Below, one piece after another: positions 47,916-57,527 of a stretch of DNA of 64,000 nt. The translations under genes were made by a program, and so were the position numbers. A model generated the notes under the pieces. That model saw nothing but the letters and a program-made list of their open reading frames with translations. It searched no databases and was not told the origin of the DNA. This DNA is from Granulicella arctica (lineage in GTDB: Bacteria; Acidobacteriota; Terriglobia; Terriglobales; Acidobacteriaceae), in NCBI RefSeq assembly GCF_013410065.1, contig NZ_JACCCW010000001.1:930001-994000 (forward strand), given 5' to 3'. Within the stretch, counting starts at the first letter, position 1, and each line of letters begins with the position of its first letter.

Positions 47916-50537
47916 TCAAACAGCCGCACCTTCTCGCTCCTTCACCGTAAAGACGAGCCCGTCTTTACCGGCATCCACCACCACATGGTCTCCATGCAGC
48001 ACGCTGCCATCCAGGATCTTCACCGCCAGCTTGTCCTGCACCATCCGCTGGATCGCCCGCTTCAACGGCCTCGCTCCATACGCACGGTCGTACCCGGCCT
48101 TGAAGACCGCCTTCCGCGCCTTAGCCGTCAGCTCGAGCGTAATCTTTCGATCCGCCACCAGCCGTTGCAGCTCCGCCAACCGTAGATCGATGATGTGCTC
48201 CAACTGCTCCTCACTCAACGGATGAAACACCACAATATCGTCCACGCGATTCAAAAACTCCGGCCGGAAGTGCTCACGCAGCACCGTCATCACACGCCCC
48301 GTCGCATCCTTGAAGCCCTCCTCGCCATCCGCCCACGCCGTCGAAAGAATATTCGCGCCAAGGTTCGACGTCATGATCAGCACCGTGTTCTTGAAGTCCA
48401 CCGTGCGTCCCTTCGAGTCCGTCAATCGCCCATCATCGAGCACCTGTAGCAGCACGTTGAACACATCCGGATGCGCCTTCTCGATCTCATCAAACAAGAT
48501 CACCGCATAAGGCCGACGCCGCACCGCCTCCGTCAACTGCCCGCCCTCGTCGTACCCGACATACCCTGGAGGCGCGCCAATCAACCGCGCCACCGCATGC
48601 CGCTCCATGTACTCGCTCATGTCGATCCGCACCAGCGCGGCCTCGTCATCGAACAGGAACTCCGCCAGCGCACGCGCCGTCTCCGTCTTGCCCACGCCCG
48701 TAGGCCCAAGAAATATGAATGAGCCAATCGGCCGCTTCGGATCACTCAACCCAGCCCGTGAACGCCGAATCGCATTCGCAACTGCTTCGAGCGCCTCGTC
48801 CTGTCCCACCACTCGCTCGCGCAGACGGTCCTCCATCTGCACCAGCTTCTGCATCTCGCCCTCAAGCATCTTGCTGACAGGAATCCCCGTCCACTTCGAC
48901 ACCACCCGAGCGATATCCTCCTCATCAACCTCTTCCTTCAGCATCCGCTGCGCATCGCCCGAGCCCGAATCCTGCAAGTCCGTAAGCGTTTTCAACTCCG
49001 CCTCAAGCTTCGGAATCTCTCCATACTGCAACTCCGCCGCCCGTTGCAGATTGCCCTTGCGCGTCTCCTCCATCGCCTGAAACCGCAACGCCTCCAGCTT
49101 CTCCTTCAGCTCCGCAATGCGCCCAATCGCGCCGCGCTCCGTCTGCCAGCGCGCCCGCAGTCCGGCAGCCGTCTCCTTCACGCCCGCCAGCTCACGCTCG
49201 ACCTCCTCCAACCGCTCCTTCGAGGCCGCATCCGTCTCACGCTTCAGCGCCTGCCGTTCAATCTCAAGCGACGTCGCCCGCCGCTCCAGATCGTCAATCT
49301 CCACCGGCACCGATCCAATCTGAATCGCCAGAGCCGCAGCCGCCTCATCCACCAGGTCAATCGCCTTATCCGGCAAAAACCGGTCGCTAATATAGCGATG
49401 GCTCAACGTAGCCGCCGCCACAATCGCCGAATCCTTAATCCGAATCTTGTGATGCGCCTCGTACTTCTCCTTCAGGCCACGCAGAATCGCCACCGTGTCC
49501 TCGACGTTCGGCTCGCCGACATACACCACCTGAAACCGCCGCTCCAGCGCCGCATCCTTCTCGATATATTTCTTGTACTCGTTCAGCGTCGTCGCGCCAA
49601 TCGCACGCAGCTCGCCACGAGCCAGCGCCGGCTTCAACATATTGCTCGCATCCATCGAACCCTCAGACGCGCCTGCGCCCACCAGAGTATGTAACTCATC
49701 GATGAACAAAATAATCTCACCGTGCGACTCCTCAATCTCCTTCAGCACCGCCTTCAACCGCTCTTCAAACTCACCGCGAAACTTCGCGCCCGCAATCAAC
49801 GCACCCAGGTCCAGCGAGCACACCCGCTTGTTCCGCAGAATCTCCGGCACATCGCCCTGGAAGATCCTCCGCGCCAATCCTTCGACAATCGCCGTCTTAC
49901 CCACGCCCGGCTCGCCGATCAGCACCGGATTATTCTTCGTCCGCCGCGACAGCACCTGCACCACGCGCCGAATCTCCTCATCTCGCCCAATCACCGGGTC
50001 CAGCTTGCCGCGCCGAGCCAGCTCCGTCAGATCCTTCGCATACTTCTCAAGCGCCTGAAACTTCCCCTCCGGATGCGGGTCCGTCACCCGCTGCGATCCG
50101 CGCACCGCGCTCAACGCTCGCAGAATCGCATCATGCGTCCCGCCCAGCGCAGCCAAAGCTGCCTGGACCGCATCGCCCTTCGCCTCCGCCAACGCCAGCA
50201 GCAGATGCTCCGTCGAGCAGTAATCGTCCTTGAAGTGCTCCGCCTCCTTGAAGCCGCGCTCCACCACCTTCTGCAAAGCCGCCGACATCCCCGGCTGACC
50301 GCCACCCTGCACCTTCGGCAGCCGCTCAATCGCCGTATTCACTCCACTCAGCAACTGCTCCACCGGCACGCCAACCTTCTCCAGCACCGGGATCACCACA
50401 CCCTCGCGGTCCTCCAGCAGCGCCGCCAGCAAATGCAGCGGCAGCACCTCCGGATTCCCGTTCTCCGCCGCATGCGAGCCCGCGCCCTGCACCGCCTCCT
50501 GCGCCTTCACCGTCAACTTATCCCACTTGATCGCCAT
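47916..50537 (-). CDS. clpB: Protein disaggregase ClpB
   Basis: Hsp100 chaperone that works with DnaK to dissolve aggregates. 873 residues from ATG 50537 ([16 protein letters not shown] is the usual start). N-terminal Clp_N repeats (1 to about 145), NBD1 with GEPGVGKT and [13 protein letters not shown], the coiled-coil middle domain (about 390-520), NBD2 with [14 protein letters not shown] and [13 protein letters not shown]. It lacks the PxF/IGF-type loop for ClpP, as expected. The open frame upstream of 50537 only reads through a dispersed repeat. No CIRCE element is visible. Confidence 0.97.
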   Translation of the reverse strand: MAIKWDKLTVKAQEAVQGAGSHAAENGNPEVLPLHLLAALLEDREGVVIPVLEKVGVPVEQLLSGVNTAIERLPKVQGGGQPGMSAALQKVVERGFKEAEHFKDDYCSTEHLLLALAEAKGDAVQAALAALGGTHDAILRALSAVRGSQRVTDPHPEGKFQALEKYAKDLTELARRGKLDPVIGRDEEIRRVVQVLSRRTKNNPVLIGEPGVGKTAIVEGLARRIFQGDVPEILRNKRVCSLDLGALIAGAKFRGEFEERLKAVLKEIEESHGEIILFIDELHTLVGAGASEGSMDASNMLKPALARGELRAIGATTLNEYKKYIEKDAALERRFQVVYVGEPNVEDTVAILRGLKEKYEAHHKIRIKDSAIVAAATLSHRYISDRFLPDKAIDLVDEAAAALAIQIGSVPVEIDDLERRATSLEIERQALKRETDAASKERLEEVERELAGVKETAAGLRARWQTERGAIGRIAELKEKLEALRFQAMEETRKGNLQRAAELQYGEIPKLEAELKTLTDLQDSGSGDAQRMLKEEVDEEDIARVVSKWTGIPVSKMLEGEMQKLVQMEDRLRERVVGQDEALEAVANAIRRSRAGLSDPKRPIGSFIFLGPTGVGKTETARALAEFLFDDEAALVRIDMSEYMERHAVARLIGAPPGYVGYDEGGQLTEAVRRRPYAVILFDEIEKAHPDVFNVLLQVLDDGRLTDSKGRTVDFKNTVLIMTSNLGANILSTAWADGEEGFKDATGRVMTVLREHFRPEFLNRVDDIVVFHPLSEEQLEHIIDLRLAELQRLVADRKITLELTAKARKAVFKAGYDRAYGARPLKRAIQRMVQDKLAVKILDGSVLHGDHVVVDAGKDGLVFTVKEREGAAV

Positions 50538-50561
50538 CGTTCTCCCCTTACCGTCCTCGTC

Positions 50562-50610
50562 GTCATCCTGAGCGGAGCGAAGGACCCCTGTATCTCGTCT
50601 TTGCATCTGT
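50562..50610 (+). repeat. Copy 2 of the GTCATCCTGAGCG dispersed repeat
   Basis: GTCATCCTGAGCGGAGCGAAGGACCCCTG then TATCTCGTCTTTGC. Belongs to the CCCTGTAT subtype with copy 6 (57190). It lies 25 bp upstream of the clpB ATG on the opposite strand sense, so it falls inside the clpB promoter or 5' leader. Confidence 0.8.
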
Positions 50611-50665
50611 AGATGCCTATTTCAATCTTCAGAGAATCTCATGCTCTACTAACCGCAAACCTCAC

Positions 50666-51388
50666 ATGACCATATCGACTACACCTTCCGCAGACCCCAC
50701 ATCCGAACCGCTCATCGCCGCGCTCTTGCTCGCCACCACCGGCGGCATGCTCGACGCCTTCGTCTACCTCAACCACGGCCACGTCTTTGCCAACGCCATG
50801 ACCGGTAACGTCGTCCTTCTCGGCATCTCCATCATCACCCGCCACGGCTTTCAAGCCATCCGGCACGTCATTCCACTCATCGCCTTCCTCGCCGGAGTCA
50901 CCTCGTCGAAGCTCCTGCGCTCCCGCCTCGGCCGTCGCGCCGGACTTGCCGGTCTAGGCCTCGAGTTCGTCGCCCTCGCCGCCGCCAGCTTCCTGCCCGC
51001 ATCCTTTCCCCAGATGGCCTTCACCGCCCTTATCGCCTTCGTGGCCTCCTACCAGATCACCAGCTTCCGCCACGTCGGCACCTTCCCCTACAACTCCACC
51101 TTCGTCACCGGCAACCTCCGCATGATGATCGAAGGTCTCTACGAAAGCACATCGCCCGCCACGCGCCACGATGGATTCGCCAAAGCCCGCGACCTCGGCC
51201 TCATCTGCCTCTGCTTCTTCCTCGGAGCCCTGTTCGCAGCATGGCTCGCGCCCCGCTTCGGCAACCACACCCTCTGGTTCACGCTTCCGCTACTCCTCAT
51301 CGTCGCCATCGCCATAGCTCCCGCGGCGCTAACACTCCCTCAACCTGCTGAGAGCAAGACCGGGGCCAATTCAAGCGACATAAATTAG
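50666..51388 (+). CDS. DUF1275 (YoaK-family) membrane protein
   Basis: 240 residues with six hydrophobic helices. The family start LLLATTGGMLDAFVYLNHGHVFANAMTGNVVLLG is clear, and FVASYQITSFRHVGTFPYNSTFVTGNLR repeats the TGN motif in the second half. These inner-membrane proteins are widespread and uncharacterised; transport is suspected. The C-terminal tail is polar. Divergent from clpB. Confidence 0.87.
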   Translation: MTISTTPSADPTSEPLIAALLLATTGGMLDAFVYLNHGHVFANAMTGNVVLLGISIITRHGFQAIRHVIPLIAFLAGVTSSKLLRSRLGRRAGLAGLGLEFVALAAASFLPASFPQMAFTALIAFVASYQITSFRHVGTFPYNSTFVTGNLRMMIEGLYESTSPATRHDGFAKARDLGLICLCFFLGALFAAWLAPRFGNHTLWFTLPLLLIVAIAIAPAALTLPQPAESKTGANSSDIN

Positions 51389-51463
51389 ACGAACATCTTC
51401 ATATAAAGTTTCACAAAATATGACTAAAACTCACTCACATTCTAATGCACGTCTTCCCCAAAC

Positions 51464-51493
51464 AAAAAGGGCCAGACCATAACGGCCTGACCC
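51464..51493 (-). terminator. Rho-independent terminator of the S10 peptidase
   Basis: On the minus strand GGGTCAGGCC-GTTAT-GGTCTGGCCC is a 10-bp stem with two G-U pairs, followed by TTTTTGTTTGG, 23 bp after the S10 stop. Confidence 0.85.
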
Positions 51494-51515
51494 TCGCTAT
51501 TCCAAACAGAATCAG

Positions 51516-53183
51516 CTATTTACCGCTCTCCGTGCTCTTGATAAACGCAGCCACATCCGCATGGAACTGCTTCAAAACCGCCTCATTCACATACACCATG
51601 TGCCCAGCCTCATAGTAGTGATAGCTGATGTTGCTCTGTAGCTTCTGCGGAATCTGTAGATGGTGCATCTCGAACTTCCCTTCAAAGTAGGGAGTCGCCA
51701 GGTCGTAGTACCCGCCTGCCAGCATCACCTTCATCCGCGGGTTCGCCTTCATCGTGTCAGCAAGGTCCGGCATCACGTTCGTGCCACCCTCCTGCTCCGT
51801 CGCCGAAGGCCCTCCCGGAGCCTGATGCCGCAGATCCCACGAGAAGCTCGGATCAGAATACGCACCCGGCAGATACGTCTGCTGCTCGCCGTACTTCAGC
51901 TGCTTCCGCATATAGTCGTTGATCGCGGCCGTATACGCCGACGAGATCGCCTGGCTCTGCGGATCGTACTCAGCATCGCCGCTCAGCGGATCAAGATCCG
52001 GCCCCTTGAACCGACTATCCAGCCGCCCGGTCGTCGTATCTTCATCCGTCTGCAACTGCTTGGAGAACACGCCTCCAGCTACCCGCAGGTTCGCCCTCAG
52101 CAGATACGCCACCGGAAGCCCCGTGTATCCATGCAGCTTCGTCGCGATCTCCTGCCGCTTTGCCTCCGGCAGCTCCGACCCCTGCAACAGCGCCGTCATA
52201 TACTCACCCAGCGCCCACTGCTCCACCTCGGCCAGAAACGGCTCCAGCGCCGCTGGCTGAGTCGGCAGCTTGTGATGGTAGAAGGCCGTCGCCGCATACG
52301 TCGGCAGCGCCAGCGCATACGCCTGATCCACTCCCGGATTCCACTTCGGCCCATCGACACTATTGTCGAAGCTCAAAATCTGCGACAGCAGAATAATTCC
52401 GTTCAGATCGACATTCTGCAAATCGGCGCTCAACACCGCCGAACGCGGCGTCCCATAGCTCTCGCCAAACAAGTACTTCGGCGAGTTCCACCGGTCGTAC
52501 TTCGACAGAAAACGACGGATGAACCGCTCGAACGCATGCGCATCCTGATCCGTCCCCCAGAACGCCTTCTCCTTGTCCTTGCCATAGATACGGCTGAACC
52601 CCGTACCCGGCGCGTCGATAAATACCAGGTCCGTCACATCCAGCAGGCTGCTCTCGTTGCTCACAATCGCGTAAGGCGCGCCCTCCTGATGCTCGGCGTC
52701 CGGAATCGCAACACGCTTCGGTCCAAACGAACCCATGTGCAGCCACATCGTCGCCGAACCCGGCCCGCCGTTGTACAAAAACGTCACCGGCCGATGCTCC
52801 GCAGCAGCATCCTTCTTGAAGTAAGCCGTATAGAAGATCCGCGCCGTCGCCGGAGCATCCTCCGGCTTATCTTTATCCGGAGAATTCACCTGCGCATCGG
52901 GCAGCGTCTTGCCGTCGAACCCAATCGTCGCGTCCTGCGTCGCCGTCGCGCCCACCGTCAGCGTTCCCGCAACCGCCCGATAGGCGATCACCTGCCCACC
53001 CACCGTCACCGAACCGTCCGTCACCGAGTCGGCAGGAGCAGCCGGCACCGGAGCCGCAGCAGGCGTTCCCGCAACCACCACCTTCTCGCTCTTCTTCTCC
53101 TGACCGAAACCCGTCCACGAACCCGCCAGCAATCCCGCAACCACAAGCAACCCACTGAAACGCCCATTCCGACCTACAGCCAT
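51516..53183 (-). CDS. Secreted S10-family serine carboxypeptidase
   Basis: 555 residues from ATG 53183, which has GGAGGAG upstream. Signal peptide ends near WTGFGQ, then an Ala/Pro-rich linker. Serine carboxypeptidase motifs: TFLYNGGPGSATMWLHMG (oxyanion), nucleophile S242 in LFGESYGTPR, Asp in AGGYYDLATPY, His in EAGHMVYVNE, so the triad is complete. It removes C-terminal residues from peptides outside the cytoplasm. It lies next to a Crp-type regulator on the same strand (57 bp). Confidence 0.93.
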   Translation of the reverse strand: MAVGRNGRFSGLLVVAGLLAGSWTGFGQEKKSEKVVVAGTPAAAPVPAAPADSVTDGSVTVGGQVIAYRAVAGTLTVGATATQDATIGFDGKTLPDAQVNSPDKDKPEDAPATARIFYTAYFKKDAAAEHRPVTFLYNGGPGSATMWLHMGSFGPKRVAIPDAEHQEGAPYAIVSNESSLLDVTDLVFIDAPGTGFSRIYGKDKEKAFWGTDQDAHAFERFIRRFLSKYDRWNSPKYLFGESYGTPRSAVLSADLQNVDLNGIILLSQILSFDNSVDGPKWNPGVDQAYALALPTYAATAFYHHKLPTQPAALEPFLAEVEQWALGEYMTALLQGSELPEAKRQEIATKLHGYTGLPVAYLLRANLRVAGGVFSKQLQTDEDTTTGRLDSRFKGPDLDPLSGDAEYDPQSQAISSAYTAAINDYMRKQLKYGEQQTYLPGAYSDPSFSWDLRHQAPGGPSATEQEGGTNVMPDLADTMKANPRMKVMLAGGYYDLATPYFEGKFEMHHLQIPQKLQSNISYHYYEAGHMVYVNEAVLKQFHADVAAFIKSTESGK

Positions 53184-53240
53184 GCTCACTCCTCCACAAA
53201 ATTCAATGAGCAAAGTATAGCCGCAACGCCACCGGTCCAC

Positions 53241-53933
53241 TTACCGATACAGATTCGCCAACAAATCCCGCGTCACCCCATAGCACTCGCACACCGCCGA
53301 CTCCAAACCCTTCCGGTCCAGAATCCTTACATGCCCACGCGAATATTCGATCAGCCCCTTGCGCTGCAGGTCAGCCGCCACCGCCGACACCGTCGTCCGC
53401 TGCGACCCCAGCATCTCCGCCAGAAACGTCTGCGTCAGCTCCAGCGTCTCCTGCTGCACGCGATCCTGCACCATCAACAACCAGCGCGCCAGTCGTTGCT
53501 CAGCCTCATGCAGCCGGTGACAACCCGCTATCTGACTCAACGTCAGACTTTGCACCTGAACAAACTCCAGAAGACGCCCGCGAATCTCACCCGATTCGAG
53601 AAACGCAGCCCGCAGATCCACCAGTCGAATCCGCAGCGCCGTCCCCGCCAATTGCATGAAGCATTGCGTCGGCACCACCGCCGATCCCAGCAGATGCAGC
53701 GCGCCGACCACCCCCTCGCGCCCCACCACCTCCACCTCCACAACGCCACCATCCGCGCTCGAGGTCACCACCGAAGCAATCCCGCTGGTAAGAAAGTACG
53801 CATACGCCGGAACGATCTCCGGCTCGTATAAAACCGTCCGCAGAGGCAAGACAACAGGACGCATCCGGGTCAGCAGACCCTTCAGGCTATCTTCCGAAAG
53901 AGAATCGAGGAGTAAGTTCGTCGTGGCGACCAC
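53241..53933 (-). CDS. Crp/Fnr-family transcriptional regulator
   Basis: 230 residues from GTG 53933, chosen because AAGGGGG (53938-53944) lies four bases upstream; GTG 53966 lacks a site. N-terminal cNMP-binding-like beta roll (about 20-125; PAYAYFLTSGIASVV, VGREGVVGALHLLG) without the cAMP phosphate Arg-Ser pocket or Fnr cysteines, then dimer helix and winged HTH (AEMLGSQRTTVSAVAADLQRKGLIEYSRGHVRI). It is upstream of the S10 peptidase gene and divergent from a receiver-domain gene; either may be a target. Confidence 0.9.
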   Translation of the reverse strand: MVATTNLLLDSLSEDSLKGLLTRMRPVVLPLRTVLYEPEIVPAYAYFLTSGIASVVTSSADGGVVEVEVVGREGVVGALHLLGSAVVPTQCFMQLAGTALRIRLVDLRAAFLESGEIRGRLLEFVQVQSLTLSQIAGCHRLHEAEQRLARWLLMVQDRVQQETLELTQTFLAEMLGSQRTTVSAVAADLQRKGLIEYSRGHVRILDRKGLESAVCECYGVTRDLLANLYR

Positions 53934-54157
53934 AGTTCCCCCTTGCGTCAGTTCGCAAAGGGCCACGATTCCAGATGAATCAGTGGAGAGTCACGTCTCT
54001 GATAAGAGAGGGCAGCAAAAATTCAGCGCCGACAACTTGGATTGTACGCGCAAATCAGCGGTTATGTCGGGTAGAGAACAGAGTACACTGTCGGTATGGC
54101 GACACAGTAGCCGTTCGACGGTCGCTTGCCGGTCTCGTCAACCCTGGAGTTGATGCC

Positions 54158-54529
54158 ATGCAAGCCCTCCCATCCGTTCTCCTCTTCGGTCAGGATCATC
54201 AACTTGTGGAAACCCGGGGATGGGTGCTTGAAAAAGCTGGCCTCAGGGTTCACACAGCCATGTCCATCCTCGATCTCGATCGCATCGCAACGCGAGAGAA
54301 GATCGACCTGTTCGTCCTGTGCGACTCTCTCCTGCCCAAAGCACGAACAGAAAGTACGGCTCTCATCCGCTCTCGCTGGCCCCTCTCCAAGCGTCTAACA
54401 CTCGAGCCCTCCACTGTTTCGGTCGAGCTCGATCCACGCGAAAACATCCTCTCCGCTATGGAAGGTCCACGCGAGTTGATCACCACGATCCAAAAGCTGC
54501 TGGCGCATAGCCCCGCACCGCTGCAATAA
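54158..54529 (+). CDS. Stand-alone receiver-like protein
   Basis: 123 residues from ATG 54158 (GGAG nine bases upstream). VLLFGQDHQLVETRGWVLEKAGL and KIDLFVLCDSLLPK follow the CheY fold, with D56 at the phospho-acceptor place. Of the usual acidic pair only D13 remains, and the Thr/Lys switch positions are not clear, so it is a degenerate receiver. No output domain. It may be an adaptor or a phosphate sink; it is divergent from the Crp regulator and followed by an 82-residue gene with 41 bp gap. Confidence 0.7.
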   Translation: MQALPSVLLFGQDHQLVETRGWVLEKAGLRVHTAMSILDLDRIATREKIDLFVLCDSLLPKARTESTALIRSRWPLSKRLTLEPSTVSVELDPRENILSAMEGPRELITTIQKLLAHSPAPLQ

Positions 54530-54570
54530 GCGAAAAGGCAACCATCAGCCGTTCCCTTCAGGAGAAACAC

Positions 54571-54819
54571 ATGATGTGCACCATCGGTATAGAACTGCTC
54601 CACCAATACGAGATCGCCGAACACGAAAAAGAAGTCATAGCCGCCCAACGACCTCCTGCCACAAGCAAGTCCTCAGCCGCCAACAGAGAGTTACAGGCAG
54701 CCAAGCAGAGGTATCTCGAGTCCTTCGCGAACTGGCTCGGCCACAAAGCCTTCTGCCTCCACTGCAAGCCAGGAGCCACCATGCGCATGGAACCAACCTT
54801 CACCCAACCCGGCAGATAA
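54571..54819 (+). CDS. Small Cys-containing protein of unknown function (82 aa)
   Basis: AGGAG at 54560-54564 gives ATG 54571 proper spacing. The N-terminal two thirds are helical and charged (LLHQYEIAEHEKEVIAAQ, NRELQAAKQRYLESFANWLG), followed by HKAFCLHCKPG with a CxxC. No family recognised. Its last 20 nt overlap the end of the convergent RlmI-like gene. Probably co-transcribed with the receiver-like gene. Confidence 0.6.
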   Translation: MMCTIGIELLHQYEIAEHEKEVIAAQRPPATSKSSAANRELQAAKQRYLESFANWLGHKAFCLHCKPGATMRMEPTFTQPGR

Positions 54820-56089
54820 GGCACTTCAGGTAACTCGTCTCCGCCAGCGTCAGCACCGCCGGGTGGTCCGGAGCCGCTCCACGCGTCTCCAGCAACTGCA
54901 CCCGCCGCCCCGCATCCGACGCAGCCGCTACCACCACCGCCGTAAACTCCTCCAGCGGAACATGGTGCGAGCACGAACAAGTCACCAGCGTCCCGCCCGG
55001 CCGCAGCATCTTGATCGCCCGCAGGTTCAGCTCCTTGTACCCACGCAGCGCACCCTCCGCCGCCCGCTTCGTCTTCGCAAACGCCGGAGGATCGAGCACA
55101 ATCGTGTCGTACTTGTTCCCAGACGCCTCATACGCACGCAACAACTCAAACGCATCCGCCTCAATCCAGTCCACCACCGCGGGCAGCTCCGGATTCAGCT
55201 CCCGATTCCGATCCGCAACCTCCAGCGCCGCACGGCTCGCATCGACACCCGTAACCCGCTCACAACGTTGCGCCATATGCAGCGCAAACCCACCCTGATA
55301 CGTGCAGATATCCAGCGCCTGCCCCTTCGCATACCGCGCCGCAGCCGCATAGTTCAGCCGCTGATCCAGAAACGCCCCCGTCTTCTGCCCCGCGCTCGAA
55401 TCGAAGTGAAGCCGCAGCCCATTGATCGTAAACACCGTCGCCAGCTTCGCGGCATGCGACTCATCTGCTCCGCCCGCTGCATACAAAGCCTCCGGCGAAG
55501 GCGCAGCCAACTGCTCCAGCTCCCGCACCCGCGGATCAGGCCGCTCCACCACCGTCGCCAGCCGCAGCCGCTCCGTCAACACCTCCGTCACCACCCGCCT
55601 GACATCGTCCTGCGCCGTCCCCTGCGTCAGCAGCTGCAAAATCACCAGGTCGTTATACTTGTCCGCCACAATCCCCGGCAGCCCATCCGCCTCCGAAAAC
55701 ACCAGCCGGCACGCATCGTTCTCACCCGACTCCGGAGCCAGCACCTCCCGCAACGCCAGCGCCGCAACCAACCGCTCGCGCACCAGGCCCAGATACCCCT
55801 CACGCGTCACCGCAGCCTCGGCCGACACCACCCGCAGCGCAATCTGCGACGCCGCGCTATACAACGCCGAACCCAGAGGAATCCCCCGCGAGTCCACCAC
55901 CGTCACCAGCGCCCCACCCTCAAGCGAACCCGTCTCCAGCGAAGGAATCAGCTCCTCCACATCCGACCGATACACCCACAAATGCCCCGCCCGCAGCCGA
56001 TCCGCAGCCCGCCGCTGGATCACCACCGCCGGTCCACTAGCCTGCGGCTTACCCACGCGCAACGCCCGCTCCATCACTATCTTCGCCAT
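54800..56089 (-). CDS. RlmI-like 23S rRNA (cytosine-5) methyltransferase with PUA domain
   Basis: 429 residues from ATG 56089. N-terminal PUA-type RNA-binding domain (RRAADRLRAGHLWVYRSDVEE), an insert, then a Rossmann methyltransferase: LDICTYQGGFALHMA (SAM), VTGVDASRAALEVA, IVLDPPAFAKTKRA (motif IV DPP) and VTCSCSHHVPLEEF (catalytic-type Cys). The layout matches RlmI/RlmK-like enzymes that methylate 23S rRNA; the exact base is not proven. A further ATG at 56074 is possible; the frame upstream of 56089 runs into a repeat. Confidence 0.87.
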   Translation of the reverse strand: MAKIVMERALRVGKPQASGPAVVIQRRAADRLRAGHLWVYRSDVEELIPSLETGSLEGGALVTVVDSRGIPLGSALYSAASQIALRVVSAEAAVTREGYLGLVRERLVAALALREVLAPESGENDACRLVFSEADGLPGIVADKYNDLVILQLLTQGTAQDDVRRVVTEVLTERLRLATVVERPDPRVRELEQLAAPSPEALYAAGGADESHAAKLATVFTINGLRLHFDSSAGQKTGAFLDQRLNYAAAARYAKGQALDICTYQGGFALHMAQRCERVTGVDASRAALEVADRNRELNPELPAVVDWIEADAFELLRAYEASGNKYDTIVLDPPAFAKTKRAAEGALRGYKELNLRAIKMLRPGGTLVTCSCSHHVPLEEFTAVVVAAASDAGRRVQLLETRGAAPDHPAVLTLAETSYLKCLICRVG

Positions 56090-56129
56090 ACCCAATGGTC
56101 GCACAGCAACCTCACGACTACCCAAATCT

Positions 56130-56188
56130 GTCATCCTGAGCGGAGTCGAGTGACCTGCGGTTGCATTTGTCGTTGCCTGTTCTTATCC
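56130..56188 (+). repeat. Copy 3 of the GTCATCCTGAGCG dispersed repeat
   Basis: GTCATCCTGAGCGGAGTCGA, GTGACCTGCGGTTGCATTTG, CGTTGCCTGTTCTTAT. ACCTGCGG/CCTGTTCTT subtype, same orientation as the other copies. It lies just upstream of the RlmI-like gene start. Confidence 0.8.
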
Positions 56189-56206
56189 CGACCTTATAAA
56201 TAAACT

Positions 56207-56270
56207 GTCATCCTGAGCGAAGGCGAGCATTTTGCGCCGCAGTCGAAGGACCTGCGGTTGCTCGTTCTCC
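56207..56270 (+). repeat. Copy 4 of the GTCATCCTGAGCG dispersed repeat
   Basis: GTCATCCTGAGCGAAGGCGA, then GCCGCAGTCGAAGGACCTG, CGGTTGCTCGTTCTCC. Tandem with copy 3 after about 18 bp of unrelated AT-rich sequence. Confidence 0.8.
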
Positions 56271-56325
56271 CCCCAAAACTAGCAAACTCCCCACCCACGA
56301 GTTACCCTTCTCAAGAGGAACCCGG

Positions 56326-57075
56326 ATGCGCCACCTCGCCCGCACATCGCGCTTCATCGCCATCCTCGCGATGGCCCTCGCGGTCGCGGCCTGCGCCCAC
56401 GCGCAGGATGACGACGACGCCCCCGGCAAACTCTCCTCCCTCATCGCAACAGCCGACTTCAACCACGACGGCATCCCCGACATGGCCGAGGCCACCACCC
56501 CCGCAAAAGGCCAGACCGGCCCCAGCATCCTTACTCTCTCCCTCGGCCTGCCCAACGGCAGCTTTCAGCCGACAGCCATCAAGCTCGTCCTCGACCACAC
56601 TCCCCACTGCATCGTCACCGGCGACTTCAACCACGACGGCACCCCCGACCTCATCATCGGCAGCGAAGACGGCACCGTCCAGCTCGTCCTCGGCGATGGC
56701 AACGGTGGCCTCAGCCCCGCCCGCACCATCGCCCACCTCGACTCCGTCGTCTCCATCGCCGTCGCCGACCTCAACCACGACGGCATCCCCGACCTCGCCA
56801 TCACCGACTGGCGCGCCAGCAACGTCACCGTCCTCCTCGGCAACGGAACCGGCGCCTTCCACCCCACCTTCTCCGCGCCCCTCCGCATGGGCGGAACCAC
56901 CCCCCACCTCGCCATAGCCGACTTCAACGGAGACGGCATCCCCGACCTCGCCGTCGTCTATGACGAGGATGACGGCGACACCTACGACGTCCTCCTCGGC
57001 AACGGCACCGGAGTCTTCACCCCCGCGCCCAACCTGGGCTACGCCCGCGACCCCAACTCCCACTGCGTTACCTAA
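56326..57075 (+). CDS. Secreted FG-GAP/VCBS-repeat protein
   Basis: 249 residues. Signal peptide (IAILAMALAVAACAHAQ; the C gives a weak lipobox-like site). Four calcium-binding repeats with the core DFNHDGIPD, DFNHDGTPDLIIG, DLNHDGIPDLAIT and DFNGDGIPDLAVV at about 45-residue spacing form a partial integrin-like beta-propeller. Typical FG-GAP propellers have seven blades; this holds four to five, so it may dimerise or be shortened. AAGAGGAA precedes the ATG. Role probably adhesion or binding. Confidence 0.83.
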   Translation: MRHLARTSRFIAILAMALAVAACAHAQDDDDAPGKLSSLIATADFNHDGIPDMAEATTPAKGQTGPSILTLSLGLPNGSFQPTAIKLVLDHTPHCIVTGDFNHDGTPDLIIGSEDGTVQLVLGDGNGGLSPARTIAHLDSVVSIAVADLNHDGIPDLAITDWRASNVTVLLGNGTGAFHPTFSAPLRMGGTTPHLAIADFNGDGIPDLAVVYDEDDGDTYDVLLGNGTGVFTPAPNLGYARDPNSHCVT

Positions 57076-57111
57076 CGACGCACCAAAACTCTCAAATCCA
57101 CCCCAAAAAAA

Positions 57112-57160
57112 CGAGTCAAAGGACCTGCATTGGTTTTTGCACTTGCCGTTGCTCGTTCTT
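57112..57160 (+). repeat. Copy 5 (partial) of the dispersed repeat
   Basis: Lacks the GTCATCCTGAGCG head; retains GAGTCAAAGGACCTGCATTG, TTGCACTTGCCGTTGC and TCGTTCTT of the ACCTGCGG subtype. Confidence 0.6.
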
Positions 57161-57189
57161 CTAAATTCCTCCATCCCCAAAAACTCTCG

Positions 57190-57241
57190 TCATCCTGAGC
57201 GAAGCGAAGGATCCCTGTATTTCGTCTTTGCCGTTGCCGGT
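57190..57241 (+). repeat. Copy 6 of the GTCATCCTGAGCG dispersed repeat
   Basis: GTCATCCTGAGCGAAGCGAA, GGATCCCTGTATTTCGTC, TTTGCCGTTGCCGG: the cleanest CCCTGTAT-type copy, same orientation as the rest. Confidence 0.8.
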
Positions 57242-57527
57242 CCCCACCCCCCAAAAAACCTTGTCAACCCCCAAACCTCACAAAACCCGCACCAGTCCTG
57301 CAAAAACACGTGGCATATTCACCCCACCCACTCAGATAAAATAGAGATAGCCAACAAAAGACAAACCCAACACCATTAACGAATAAGCTAATAACCACTC
57401 CATATCTAAGCCATATAGGTCCAGACCTAACCCCTTTGTTCTTCATATTTTAGATATTTGATAGGGGGGGAGGGGGTATATCCCTCCAAAGCCTTCCCAC
57501 CAACCTCAAACCCATACAATCAACCTC

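Larger units (their letters stand above)
57076..57527. other. 452-bp gap with repeats and an AT-rich promoter-like stretch
   Basis: Holds copies 5 and 6 of the dispersed repeat (57112-57160, 57190-57241), then an unusually AT-rich stretch (57320-57460). A dyad TAGGTC-CA-GACCTA lies at 57416-57429, and a G run (GGGGGGGAGGGGG) at 57463-57475 about 50 bp before the BaiN-like start. No gene is seen. Confidence 0.6.

Noticed and set aside
50538..50665. CIRCE (HrcA) operator for clpB
   Set aside because: No TTAGCACTC-N9-GAGTGCTAA-like dyad is present.
51660..53831. 723-residue plus-strand Arg/His-rich frame
   Set aside because: Antisense to the S10 peptidase and Crp regulator, which have clear motifs.
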